The position numbers and the translations under genes are program-made. A stretch of DNA of 64,000 bases. It comes from Ignavibacteriota bacterium (GTDB lineage Bacteria; Bacteroidota; Ignavibacteria; Ignavibacteriales; Melioribacteraceae). The stretch is taken from the NCBI GenBank assembly GCA_016708125.1, contig JADJGF010000001.1, positions 3,308,001 through 3,372,000 of the forward strand, read 5' to 3'. This document shows, piece after piece, positions 47,356 through 56,017 of this stretch. Position 1 is the stretch's first letter. Each line of letters opens with the position of its first letter. The notes under the pieces were generated by a model. The model worked only from the letters and a program-made list of their open reading frames with translations, ran no database searches and was not told the DNA's origin.

Positions 47356-48489
47356 TTGAAACTTTATCTTATTCTTTTAACAGTATTGATTTTTTCTTCA
47401 TGCACTTATCAAAATGAAAGTAAATTAGTTCAGGAAAAATTAGGCGCAAAACTGATTGATTCCAATGCAACTTTTGGAACTATTGCATTATTTTATAATC
47501 TTCAGAAAAATCCGGAATCAAAAATTATTTTTGGGCATCATCATTCAACTGCTTACGGAATTGGATGGCGGGGAGGTTTTGGAAGATCGGATATAAAAGA
47601 CGTAACCGGAAGCCATCCGGGTATTGTAGGATGGGATTTTGCCGATCTTAACTTTAATCCTGTTGAACAACCGAATTGGCTGGAAAAATATGTAATTGAT
47701 GCTTATGATAATGGACTAATCAATATTTTCGCATGGCATCTTGATAATTTAGTCACCGGTGGAAGTTTTTATGATACAACAATTGTAGTAAAACATATTC
47801 TGCCCGGCGGAAGTCATCATGAAAATTATAAAAGTGAATTGGATAGAATTTCCTACTTCTTAAAACATTTGATTGGAAAAGATGGAAAATTAATTCCAAT
47901 TATATTTAGACCGTTTCACGAATTTGACGGAAGCTGGTTTTGGTGGGGAGATCATTTTTGTACTCCCGAAGAATTTATTGAGTTATGGCAGTTTACGGTA
48001 AAATATTTAAGAGATATTCAAAAAGTAAAAAATATACTTTATGCATTTTCTCCAGATTGCAAATACACAAACGAAATTGATTTTTTAGAAAAATATCCCG
48101 GCGATGATTATGTTGATTTAATTGGAATGGATAATTATTGGGATTTTACTCCCTTGGGCGAAGGTTTAAATGCAGTAACGGAAAAATTAAAATTAGTATC
48201 TAAAATTGCAAAAGATAAAAATAAAATTGCGGCTTTTACAGAAACCGGTTTAGAAAAAATTCCAGATGATAAATGGTGGACAGAAAAATTATTAAAAGTT
48301 ATAAAAAGTGATAGTATAAATATTTCGTTTGTTATGGTTTGGAGAAATGCACATATAAATCATTTTTATGCACCGCATAAGAATCATCCAAGTGCAGAAA
48401 ATTTTATTGAATTTAAAAATGATCCCAAAATAATTTTTGCAGATGAGCTTCCGGATTTATTCAATATTGATATGATTTTATCAAAATGA
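47356..48489 (+). CDS. GH26 beta-mannanase, lipoprotein
   Basis: The 377-residue protein starts with TTG and has a signal ending in the lipobox LIFSSC, so it should be a lipoprotein. The GH26 barrel shows GWDFADLNF, the acid/base E189 in FRPFHEFDGSWFWWG and the nucleophile E296 in AFTETGLE, both at the positions known for GH26. GH26 enzymes are almost all beta-1,4-mannanases, which is the strongest single sign that beta-mannan is the target of this locus. Mannobiose-releasing exo-action is possible. Confidence 0.9.
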   Translation: MKLYLILLTVLIFSSCTYQNESKLVQEKLGAKLIDSNATFGTIALFYNLQKNPESKIIFGHHHSTAYGIGWRGGFGRSDIKDVTGSHPGIVGWDFADLNFNPVEQPNWLEKYVIDAYDNGLINIFAWHLDNLVTGGSFYDTTIVVKHILPGGSHHENYKSELDRISYFLKHLIGKDGKLIPIIFRPFHEFDGSWFWWGDHFCTPEEFIELWQFTVKYLRDIQKVKNILYAFSPDCKYTNEIDFLEKYPGDDYVDLIGMDNYWDFTPLGEGLNAVTEKLKLVSKIAKDKNKIAAFTETGLEKIPDDKWWTEKLLKVIKSDSINISFVMVWRNAHINHFYAPHKNHPSAENFIEFKNDPKIIFADELPDLFNIDMILSK

Positions 48490-48553
48490 TAAGTTGATTA
48501 TTTTTCAAAAGTTACAAAATTATTCTTAACTCAAGTTTTATTAAATTAATTAG

Positions 48554-48570
48554 TGGCATCATTTTTGAAT
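48554..48570 (+). promoter_or_regulatory. Sigma-54-like promoter before the SSS symporter
   Basis: TGGCAT, 5 nt, TTGAAT. The -24 core and the spacing fit sigma-54, and -12 reads GA. The predicted start is near 48580. The leader is therefore very short if the ATG at 48590 is used, and about 22 nt if 48602 is used. Confidence 0.55.
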
Positions 48571-48589
48571 TTTCTCTTCAAAACCTCAA

Positions 48590-50506
48590 ATGGAATTTAC
48601 GATGCAGCTTAGTTTTATTGACCTTTCGATTATTATTGCGTACCTAATTTCAACAATTTTCTTAGGTATGTATTTATCCAAAAAAGCATCAAAAAATATT
48701 AATAATTATTTTCTGGGGGGAAACACAATCAAATGGTGGTTCCTTGGAGTTTCCGATGCTTCCGGAATGTTTGATATTGCCGGAACAATGCTTTTGGTTT
48801 ATTGGCTTTCCGTGTATGGTTTAAAAAGTATTTGGATTCCTTGGTTGTGGCCGGTTTTTAATCAAATATTTTTGATGGTTTATTTATCGCCTTGGTTAAG
48901 AAAATCAAATGTTATGACCGGAGCCGAATGGATAAATACAAGATTTGGAAATGGAAAAGGTGCAACTCTTTCTCACATTATTGTTGTGATTTTTGCATTA
49001 ATAAGCGTAATAGGATTTTTATCGTACGGATTTAAAGGAGTTGGGAAATTTGCTGCGGCATTTTTACCTCCGCTTGTTAGCGATCCAAGTTTGCTTCAAC
49101 AATATCCGCAAATAAATACCAATTTATATGCACTTATTTTGATGGCAATAACTACATTATATGTTGTAAAAGGTGGAATGTTCAGCGTAGTTTTTACTGA
49201 AGTTATTCAATATGGAATTTTAACAATTTCATCGCTCGCTATTGGAATTATTGCAATGTACAATGTTTCTCCGGAAATGATAAGAAGTGTAGTTCCGGAT
49301 GGATGGACGAATATATTTTTTGGTGCAGATTTAAATCTTGATTGGTCAACAGTTACATCTTCGGTTGCGACAAAAGTTTCGACTTTCAATCAATGGATAA
49401 TTACAGATGGATACTCAATGTTTGGATTATTTTTTGGAATGATGTTGTTCAAAGGAATATTTGTAGCTGCCGCCGGTCCCGCACCAAATTATGATATGCA
49501 AAGAATTCTTTCTACAAGAAATCCCGTTGAAGCTGCAAAAATGAATTCACTTGTAAGCGTTGTTTTAAATCCGGTTAGATATTTTTTAGTCACCGGTTTA
49601 ACAGTTCTTGCACTAACAAATTTTGATGCACTTTACAAAAGTTCAATTTCAACTCCGGATTTTGAAGCAATTCTTCCAGAAGTCTTAGCTAAATATGTGC
49701 CGGTTGGTTTACTTGGTTTACTTATGACCGGCTTCATTGCTGCTTTTATGAGCAACTTTGCCGCAACCGTTAATGCAGCTCCGGCTTATATTGTTAATGA
49801 TATTTACAAACGTTATATAAATCCGAATGCAGAACCAAAAAAGTATGTAACAATGAGTTATATATCTTCTGCGGCAGTTGTAATTGTTGGAATTACAATT
49901 GGATTTTTTGTAGAATCATTAAACCAAATAGTTTTATGGATTGTTGCTTCGCTTTGGGGAAGTTATACAGCAGCAAATATTTTAAAATGGTATTGGTGGC
50001 GATTTAATGGATTTGGGTATTTCTGGGGAATGTTTTCAGGAATTATTACTTCGCTAATTTTAACTTTGCTTGAAAATTTAAATTTAATTCCTTGGCTGGA
50101 TAATTTTCCTCTACAAAATAATCCAAGTATGAATTCATTTCCGATAATTTTCATAGTTTCAATTTTTGCATGTATAATTGCAACGCTTAAAACTAAACCG
50201 GAAAGCGACGAAGTACTTATTAAGTTTTACAAACAAGTAAAACCTTGGGGATTTTGGAATCCCGTATTGAAAAAAGTTAATGCAATTGAACCAAATTTTA
50301 AACCAAATAAAAATTTTAAAAGAGATATGTCGAATGTAATTGTTGGAATAATTTGGCAAATAACATTAATGGCAGTTCCAATATTTCTTGTAATAAGAGA
50401 ATATTCTTCACTAATTATTGCAGTTGTATTTTTAATTATAACTTCAACAATTTTGAAATTTAATTGGTGGAATAAATTAGAAAGTTCTTACGGTGAAAAC
50501 ACATAA
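48590..50506 (+). CDS. Sodium:solute symporter (SSS family)
   Basis: This 638-residue membrane protein has about fourteen hydrophobic segments. The N-terminal part shows DLSIIIAYLISTIFLGMYLSK and NNYFLGGNTIKWW, and GFIAAFMSNFAATVNAAPAYIVNDIYKRY is the SSS signature region. It couples solute uptake to Na+. Between a mannanase gene and a GH130 gene it most likely imports disaccharides. A second in-frame ATG at 48602 gives the N-terminus MQLSFIDLSI and fits the predicted promoter better. Confidence 0.86.
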   Translation: MEFTMQLSFIDLSIIIAYLISTIFLGMYLSKKASKNINNYFLGGNTIKWWFLGVSDASGMFDIAGTMLLVYWLSVYGLKSIWIPWLWPVFNQIFLMVYLSPWLRKSNVMTGAEWINTRFGNGKGATLSHIIVVIFALISVIGFLSYGFKGVGKFAAAFLPPLVSDPSLLQQYPQINTNLYALILMAITTLYVVKGGMFSVVFTEVIQYGILTISSLAIGIIAMYNVSPEMIRSVVPDGWTNIFFGADLNLDWSTVTSSVATKVSTFNQWIITDGYSMFGLFFGMMLFKGIFVAAAGPAPNYDMQRILSTRNPVEAAKMNSLVSVVLNPVRYFLVTGLTVLALTNFDALYKSSISTPDFEAILPEVLAKYVPVGLLGLLMTGFIAAFMSNFAATVNAAPAYIVNDIYKRYINPNAEPKKYVTMSYISSAAVVIVGITIGFFVESLNQIVLWIVASLWGSYTAANILKWYWWRFNGFGYFWGMFSGIITSLILTLLENLNLIPWLDNFPLQNNPSMNSFPIIFIVSIFACIIATLKTKPESDEVLIKFYKQVKPWGFWNPVLKKVNAIEPNFKPNKNFKRDMSNVIVGIIWQITLMAVPIFLVIREYSSLIIAVVFLIITSTILKFNWWNKLESSYGENT

Positions 50507-50548
50507 TATTTATCAAAAAATATTTTACGAAAATTGGTAAAGGTAATA

Positions 50549-51748
50549 ATGAACAAATTGAAGTTTGATAAAAAAGTTGACTTACTTTTCAAAGATTATA
50601 AAAGTTTAATAAATCAAAAAAATACAAAAATTAAAAAAGGTAACGGAATTTTTGATCGTTACAAAAATCCTATTTTAACAGCTCAACACATTCCTCCATT
50701 TTGGAAATATGATTTAGATTTTAAAACAAATCCATTTCTAATGGAACGAATTGGAGTTAATGCAACATTTAATTCCGGAGCAATATTATTCAATAAAAAA
50801 ATTCTTTTATCCGTGAGAGTTGAAGGAAATGATAGAAAATCTTTTTTTGCAATTGCCGAATCAAAAAATGGAATTGATAATTTTAAATTTTGGGATTACC
50901 CAATAGAATTACCGGAAACAAAAGATCCCGATATAAATGTTTATGATATGCGTTTGGTTAAACATGAAGACGGATGGATTTATGGTTTATTCTGTACCGA
51001 AAGAAAAGATAAAAATGTATCATCTTCAGATACTTCAAGCGCTTATGCACTTTGTGGAATTGCACGAACCAAGGATTTTAAAAAATGGGAAAGACTTCCG
51101 GATCTTAAAACAAAATCACCGCAGCAAAGAAATGTTGTTTTGCATCCGGAATTTGTAGAGAATAAATATGCATTTTACACACGACCACAAGATGGATTTA
51201 TTGAAGCAGGAAGCGGCGGCGGAATTGGCTGGGGATTATGTGAAAATATTGAAAACCCAATTCTTAAAAATGAAATTATTGTTGATGACAGACAATATCA
51301 CACAATTAAAGAAGTGAAAAATGGATTGGGTCCGGCACCGATTAAAACAAAAAAAGGCTGGCTTCAATTAGCGCATGGAGTTAGAAATACGGCTGCTGGA
51401 TTGCGGTATGTCTTATATTTGTTTTTAAGCGATCTTAAAAATCCCGAAAAAATTATTGCATCACCTGGAGGATATTTTTTAGCTCCGGAAAATGAAGAAA
51501 GAATTGGCGATGTTTCAAATGTAGTTTTTAGTAATGGCTGGGTTGCAAAAGAAAACGGAGAAGTGTTTATTTATTATGCTTCTTCCGATACAAGAATGCA
51601 CGTTGCAACTTCAACAATTGATAAATTATTAGATTACGTTTTGAATACTCCGAAAGATGAATTAAGAAGTTTTGCTTCAGTTCAGCAAAGAAAAAAACTT
51701 ATCAATAAAAATTTGAAATTATTAATGAGTAGAAAGAAGAAAGATTAA
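50549..51748 (+). CDS. GH130_1-type 4-O-beta-mannosyl-glucose phosphorylase
   Basis: This 399-residue cytosolic enzyme resembles the GH130_1 group, which splits mannosyl-beta-1,4-glucose with phosphate into mannose-1-phosphate and glucose. Motifs are GVNATFNSGAILF, LSVRVEGNDRKSFFAIAES, VYDMRLVKHEDGWIYGLF with the likely catalytic D133, and GLGPAPIKTKKGWLQLAHG. Its substrate is the product of mannobiose 2-epimerase, an activity proposed for the AGE protein encoded next to it. ATG at 50549 was chosen over TTG at 50534 because AAAGG lies just upstream at 50539. Confidence 0.86.
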   Translation: MNKLKFDKKVDLLFKDYKSLINQKNTKIKKGNGIFDRYKNPILTAQHIPPFWKYDLDFKTNPFLMERIGVNATFNSGAILFNKKILLSVRVEGNDRKSFFAIAESKNGIDNFKFWDYPIELPETKDPDINVYDMRLVKHEDGWIYGLFCTERKDKNVSSSDTSSAYALCGIARTKDFKKWERLPDLKTKSPQQRNVVLHPEFVENKYAFYTRPQDGFIEAGSGGGIGWGLCENIENPILKNEIIVDDRQYHTIKEVKNGLGPAPIKTKKGWLQLAHGVRNTAAGLRYVLYLFLSDLKNPEKIIASPGGYFLAPENEERIGDVSNVVFSNGWVAKENGEVFIYYASSDTRMHVATSTIDKLLDYVLNTPKDELRSFASVQQRKKLINKNLKLLMSRKKKD

Positions 51749-51798
51749 TTTTTATTCGTGGAAATCATAAATAATCTGTTAAATCTACGTTCTCAATA

Positions 51799-51921
51799 AC
51801 TGTAGTTACGCAAAATGTCATTCTGAACGAAGTGAAGAATCTCAATATTGCGAATTTACTCTATTTTGAGATATTTCGCTTCGCTCAATATGACAAAAAC
51901 CTCAAATTGCGTAACTTCAGT
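51799..51921. repeat. Palindromic MITE-like repeat element
   Basis: The 123-bp element has near-perfect terminal inverted repeats of 15 bp (ACTGTAGTTACGCAA and TTGCGTAACTTCAGT, one mismatch). Inside these, a second imperfect pair is built on TGTCATTCTGAACGAAG and CTTCGCTCAATATGACA, so the whole can fold into one long hairpin. The TCATTCTGAACGAAGTGAAGAATCTC core is a familiar dispersed repeat in FCB-group genomes. It lies between the convergent GH130 and AGE genes and encodes nothing. Confidence 0.75.
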
Positions 51922-51935
51922 CAATAAAAAAAAAT

Positions 51936-53321
51936 TCATAAATTCTCCGCAACTTTTTTCCAATGATTTAAAAATTTATCGGATACAATTTTCTTCTTTC
52001 TAAAACCTTCACTGTGTTTAAATAATTTAAAATTTTCATCTGCCAAAATTGAAACACAATTCATTAAAGCTCTTCCATTGTGATATGTTCCTTTCCAAAT
52101 TCTTCCTTTGGGTTCAAATTTTTGAAAAGGTTCAATATCAATTCCACCCCAATACCAGTCACCATTTTCGTGATCGATTATAAAATTTTTTACATAATCC
52201 CATTCTTTAAAAAATGTTTCTAAGTACTTTTGTTCATTTGGAAAAATTTGCGACATAATTAAAAAAATATTTAGAGCTTCAGCTTGCGCCCACCAAGTTT
52301 TTGTATTCTTAATAATTTCACATTTATCTGAATTTTCAAAATAATATCCTCCATCAAAAAATCCGCCATTAATATTATCCCATCCATTTTCTAATGAATG
52401 ATCAACCATTTTTTTTGCAATATGCAAAGTTTTAATATCATTTTTTATCCCTAATGAATGAGAAGCTTCCAGCATTAAAAAAGCTGTTTCATAATCGTGA
52501 CCAAATGAAATGTGATCCAATCCATAATTACTTTCACGAATTTCTTTTGGTTCATTCTTAAAAGAAACCGAATTCCATTCTTCATCAAAAAATAATTGTA
52601 AATATCCTTTCTCTGTTGTAATTACATCTCGAGTTAAAAAAAGCATTTCGGTCAATCTTTCTTTAAGCAAATCAGATTTGTAAACATTGTAGAATTCAGT
52701 AAATGCTTCCAAAAGATGTATTGAAGAATTTTGATCTTTATATCCAACTTCATTTTTATCTGTGGCTATTGATTTATATTTACTTCCCCTATTAAAAATT
52801 TCACATTCCTCATTCAAAAATTGAAAGTAACCTTTGTGTATTTTATCATGTGCAAAAGTATCAATCCAGTAAAAAACTTGTTTTGCAAAATCCAGAACTT
52901 TTTCATTTTGTGAAGTTTGGTAAAGTGAAGCTAAAGCAAATAATCCATAAGCATTTCCGTAAGTTCTTTTTTCATTTTGCCATCCTTCAATATCAGAATA
53001 ATTACCTTCGCGATTTTTAATTTGAAAAAAACCGCCGTTAGTTTTATCCCACATTTTATTGTGTAAAAATTGAAATCCGTGTAATGCAAAATCCAAATAT
53101 TTTTTATCGCTAAAAAAATCAGCAGCTTTGGAAAGTGTCCAAATATTTCTTGCTTGAGTTACAATCATTTTTTCTTGAGAATTTGTTAATTCAAAATTGT
53201 ATGAAAGATTTGTAAAAAATCCACCAGCTTCAAAATCAATAACTCGAGGATACCATTTATCCAACAAATTATTTTTGAGCTGAAAACTCATTTCATCAAG
53301 AATTTTATTCATGTAATTCAT
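51936..53321 (-). CDS. Cytosolic AGE-family disaccharide 2-epimerase
   Basis: This 461-residue protein has no signal peptide. It carries the same motifs as the exported epimerase at 31978: TQARNIWTLSKAADFF, NSSIHLLEAFTE, HISFGHDYETAFLMLEA, WWAQAEALN and YHNGRALMN. It fits cellobiose or mannobiose 2-epimerase. Facing the GH130_1 gene, it could supply mannosyl-glucose to that phosphorylase. An extra C-terminal helix-rich tail (about 40 residues) extends beyond YHNGRA. ATG codons at 53321 and 53312 are both possible starts. Confidence 0.86.
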   Translation of the reverse strand: MNYMNKILDEMSFQLKNNLLDKWYPRVIDFEAGGFFTNLSYNFELTNSQEKMIVTQARNIWTLSKAADFFSDKKYLDFALHGFQFLHNKMWDKTNGGFFQIKNREGNYSDIEGWQNEKRTYGNAYGLFALASLYQTSQNEKVLDFAKQVFYWIDTFAHDKIHKGYFQFLNEECEIFNRGSKYKSIATDKNEVGYKDQNSSIHLLEAFTEFYNVYKSDLLKERLTEMLFLTRDVITTEKGYLQLFFDEEWNSVSFKNEPKEIRESNYGLDHISFGHDYETAFLMLEASHSLGIKNDIKTLHIAKKMVDHSLENGWDNINGGFFDGGYYFENSDKCEIIKNTKTWWAQAEALNIFLIMSQIFPNEQKYLETFFKEWDYVKNFIIDHENGDWYWGGIDIEPFQKFEPKGRIWKGTYHNGRALMNCVSILADENFKLFKHSEGFRKKKIVSDKFLNHWKKVAENL

Positions 53322-53543
53322 ATTACAAAGAAATTTAATTGAAATCTTTTTTGCAAAAATTATGCTAATAATTAATGAAAAATTTAAGTTAAAAATACTT
53401 TTTTACAGAAATTAAAATTATCAAACTGATAGATTTTTATTAAAATGATAACCAAATCAGTTTGCAAACTTATTGTAAATATTTCGATTACCTAAATCTT
53501 CATTAAAAAATAACTACTTTGGTTTAAGTTGATTCTGATTATT

Positions 53544-53560
53544 TGGCACTTTTGTTGAAC
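53544..53560 (+). promoter_or_regulatory. Sigma-54-like promoter upstream of the esterase
   Basis: TGGCAC, 5 nt, TTGAAC, preceded by TT. It is the best of the five matches to the sigma-54 consensus, differing mainly at the GA of the -12 box. It lies 267 nt before the esterase start, so a long leader is predicted. Confidence 0.6.
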
Positions 53561-53634
53561 TTTAAATTTTAAGATGAATTTATTTTTCATAATTATTTTA
53601 AGTTTTTTAACTATTCGGAAATCCTAAAAAGATA

Positions 53635-53745
53635 ATGTTAATGCAAGCAAAAGAAAAATATCATTTAAGAGTAAATAACAAATTCTTTTTAATTGTTTCT
53701 ATGATTTTGTTAATATTAGTAATAATTTTTAGATTGTTGACATAG
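53635..53745 (+). CDS. Possible small membrane peptide
   Basis: This 36-codon frame (second ATG at 53641) reads MQAKEKYHLRVNNKFF and then a run of about 18 hydrophobic residues ending RLLT. The layout, a charged N-terminus then one membrane helix, is that of a real small membrane protein, and it lies downstream of a predicted sigma-54-like start. No clear ribosome-binding site is present and such frames can arise by chance in A/T-rich DNA. Confidence 0.25.
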   Translation: MLMQAKEKYHLRVNNKFFLIVSMILLILVIIFRLLT

Positions 53746-53826
53746 TTTGCAATTCAGAAAATATTTTATCTAAAAGTTAAAACTTATAATTTATTCTAAC
53801 ATTTTAAAATTTTATTCGGGTAAACA

Positions 53827-55827
53827 ATGAAAACAAAATTATTTCTTTTGGTAATTGCATTATCAACTTGCAGTTTATTTGCACAAATCGATTTGCCTTC
53901 AATTTTCGGAAGTAATATGGTATTGCAACAAAATAGCGAAGCTGCAATTTGGGGAAAGGGAATTCCAAATTCTGAAATTTTAATTAATGCAAGTTGGGGT
54001 GAAAATGTAAATTGTAAAGTTGGAGATGACTCACTTTGGTTGACAAATATTAAAACTCCAAAAGCTGGTGGTCCTTACGAGTTAAAAATTAGTGAAGGAA
54101 AAAGTAACGTTGAATTAACCAATGTCTTAATTGGTGAAGTTTGGTTGTGTTCGGGTCAATCAAATATGGAGATGCCTTTGGAAGGTTGGCCGCCGAGAGA
54201 TATAATTCAAAACTCCGAAAGTGAAATTGCAAATTCAAAAAATAGTAATATCAGATTTTTTACTGTTACAAAAGATATTTCTGTAAAACCTAAAAAAGAA
54301 TGCGTTGGAGAATGGGTTGAAAGTAATCCGAACACTTCAAAAACATTTAGCGCAACAGCATATTTTTTTGGAAAAAAACTTAATAAAGAATTGGGAATTC
54401 CAATTGGGTTAATCCATTCAAGTTGGGGAGGAACTCCAGCTGAATCATGGACGAATAATGAATATTTGTCGGATATACCGGAGTTCAAAGAAACTTTAAA
54501 AATGATTGATATAAGTGTTCCGGCTGCAATTGAGTTAAACAATTGGCTTGATAAATTTGAAATATTAGATATGAGCAAAAAAGAGGGGGATAATATTTGG
54601 TCGAATTTAAATTTTAATGATTCGGAATGCAGCAAAATAAATTTTGATGATTCTAAGTGGAAATTGATGAAACTTCCAACACTTTGGGAACAAACGGATT
54701 TAGGTGATTTTGATGGAGCGGTTTGGTTTAGAAAAAATGTTGAAATTCCAGATGATTGGAAAAATAATGAATTGCAAATTGAGCTAGGTCCAATTGACGA
54801 TTTTGATGTTACATATGTTAACGGTGAATTTGTTGGCGCAATTGAGAAAGATGGGAATTATCAGACAAAAAGAATTTATAAAATTTCGAAGAGTATAAAT
54901 AATTTTGATAAAATATCTGTAGCAGTAAGAGTAAATGATACAAGAGGCGGCGGCGGAATTTATGGAAATTCGGAAGAATTAAAAATTGTTAATTTGGAAA
55001 ATAATTCTGCAATTTCACTAAGCGGTGATTGGAAATTTCTTCCGGTTGCTGAATTTAAAGGAATGAAATATTCTGTGTTTGGATCAAATTTCGAAACTTT
55101 AAATAGTCGACCAAAATTACCATTACAATTAAATTCAAATACGCCAACTCTGCTTTATAACGCAATGATTGCACCGCTTGTTCCATATAAAATTAAAGGA
55201 GCAATTTGGTATCAAGGAGAATCAAACGCTGGAAATCCCGAATTATATGAAAGACTTTTTCCAGCAATGATTAAAAATTGGAGAGATTCATTTAATAATA
55301 ATTTTTCTTTTTACTTTACACAAATTGCTCCATATAATTATGGCGAAAATACAAAATCAGAATTCCTAAGAGATGCTCAAAGAAAAACTCTATCGTTAGA
55401 AAATACGGGAATGGCTGTTACTTTAGATATTGGTGATACAACAAATATTCATCCTGCAAATAAAAAGGATGTAGGTGAAAGATTGGCACTTTGGGCTTTG
55501 GCAAAAGACTATGAGAAAAATATAGTTTATTCCGGTCCGTTATATAAATCTTTCACAATTAGTGAAAATAAAATTGAAATTGAATTTGATAATATTGGAA
55601 CCGGTTTGGTGATTAAAGATGAGAAAAATCAATTCTTAATTTCGGGTGAAGATAAAAAATTTGTAAATGCAAAATCTAAAATTGAAAATAATAAATTAAT
55701 TGTTTGGTGTGATAAAGTAAAAAATCCTGTTGCCGTAAGATATGCTTGGCATAACAATGCAGAAGCAACATTATTTAATATTGAGGAATTGCCAGCTTCT
55801 TCATTTAGAACTGATAGTTGGGAATAA
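53827..55827 (+). CDS. Exported sialate O-acetylesterase-like SGNH esterase
   Basis: The 666-residue precursor has a signal peptide ending near SLFAQ. The SGNH hydrolase core is split: LCSGQSNMEMPL (nucleophile S112), GLIHSSWGGTPAESW (glycine block), then after an insertion GAIWYQGESNAGNPELY and DTTNIHPANKKDVGERLA with the catalytic Asp-His region. Residues 256-405 form an inserted GH2-like sugar-binding beta-sandwich (AVWFRKNVEIPDDW to NDTRGGGGIYG). In this locus it probably removes acetyl groups from acetylated mannan or another hemicellulose. Sialic acid as substrate is less likely, since no sialic acid genes are present. Confidence 0.85.
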   Translation: MKTKLFLLVIALSTCSLFAQIDLPSIFGSNMVLQQNSEAAIWGKGIPNSEILINASWGENVNCKVGDDSLWLTNIKTPKAGGPYELKISEGKSNVELTNVLIGEVWLCSGQSNMEMPLEGWPPRDIIQNSESEIANSKNSNIRFFTVTKDISVKPKKECVGEWVESNPNTSKTFSATAYFFGKKLNKELGIPIGLIHSSWGGTPAESWTNNEYLSDIPEFKETLKMIDISVPAAIELNNWLDKFEILDMSKKEGDNIWSNLNFNDSECSKINFDDSKWKLMKLPTLWEQTDLGDFDGAVWFRKNVEIPDDWKNNELQIELGPIDDFDVTYVNGEFVGAIEKDGNYQTKRIYKISKSINNFDKISVAVRVNDTRGGGGIYGNSEELKIVNLENNSAISLSGDWKFLPVAEFKGMKYSVFGSNFETLNSRPKLPLQLNSNTPTLLYNAMIAPLVPYKIKGAIWYQGESNAGNPELYERLFPAMIKNWRDSFNNNFSFYFTQIAPYNYGENTKSEFLRDAQRKTLSLENTGMAVTLDIGDTTNIHPANKKDVGERLALWALAKDYEKNIVYSGPLYKSFTISENKIEIEFDNIGTGLVIKDEKNQFLISGEDKKFVNAKSKIENNKLIVWCDKVKNPVAVRYAWHNNAEATLFNIEELPASSFRTDSWE

Positions 55828-55841
55828 ATCTAAATATTACG

Positions 55842-55867
55842 GGGGCTGAAAAGCCCCTTTATCTTTA
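55842..55867 (+). terminator. Rho-independent terminator after the esterase
   Basis: GGGGCT, GAAA loop, AGCCCC, then TTTATCTTT: a 6-bp GC-rich stem with a tetraloop and a T-rich tail, 14 nt after the stop codon. It separates the esterase from the TonB receptor unit. Confidence 0.8.
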
Positions 55868-55944
55868 TAATAAATTTTATCAATTTAATAAATGCAGTGG
55901 CTATTCTTTATGCGTAATTCACTAATAGTTATATGATTATTTTT

Positions 55945-55961
55945 TGGCATTATTTATGAAG
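55945..55961 (+). promoter_or_regulatory. Sigma-54-like promoter before the TonB-dependent receptor
   Basis: TGGCAT, 5 nt, ATGAAG. The -24 core and spacing fit sigma-54, and -12 reads GA. It lies about 57 nt before the receptor ATG and directly after the preceding terminator, as a promoter for the receptor and beta-helix genes should. Confidence 0.55.
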
Positions 55962-56017
55962 ATTACTATTATTCATATACATTGACTATTTACAGTATAT
56001 TAGACCGCGAGGGTAAA

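Larger units (their letters stand above)
53322..53826. other. 505-nt divergent intergenic region
   Basis: This region separates the minus-strand epimerase from the plus-strand esterase. It holds a sigma-54-like element at 53544, a possible 36-codon membrane-peptide reading frame at 53635 and an A/T-rich leader of about 260 nt before the esterase start. No convincing promoter for the epimerase was found on the minus strand. No hairpin strong enough to call a riboswitch was recognised. Confidence 0.6.

Noticed and set aside
47336..47360. TTGGATCGCATTGAA near the GH26 start as a sixth sigma-54-like site
   Set aside because: The gap between the two boxes is 3 nt and not 5, and the second box overlaps the start codon.
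53513..53534. TTTGGTTTAAGTTGATTC as another sigma-54-like site
   Set aside because: The spacing is 3 nt and the -24 core is poor. The better element lies 25 nt downstream.
53567..53826. Riboswitch in the long leader of the esterase gene
   Set aside because: No known aptamer core or stable hairpin set was recognised. The region is simple A/T-rich sequence.
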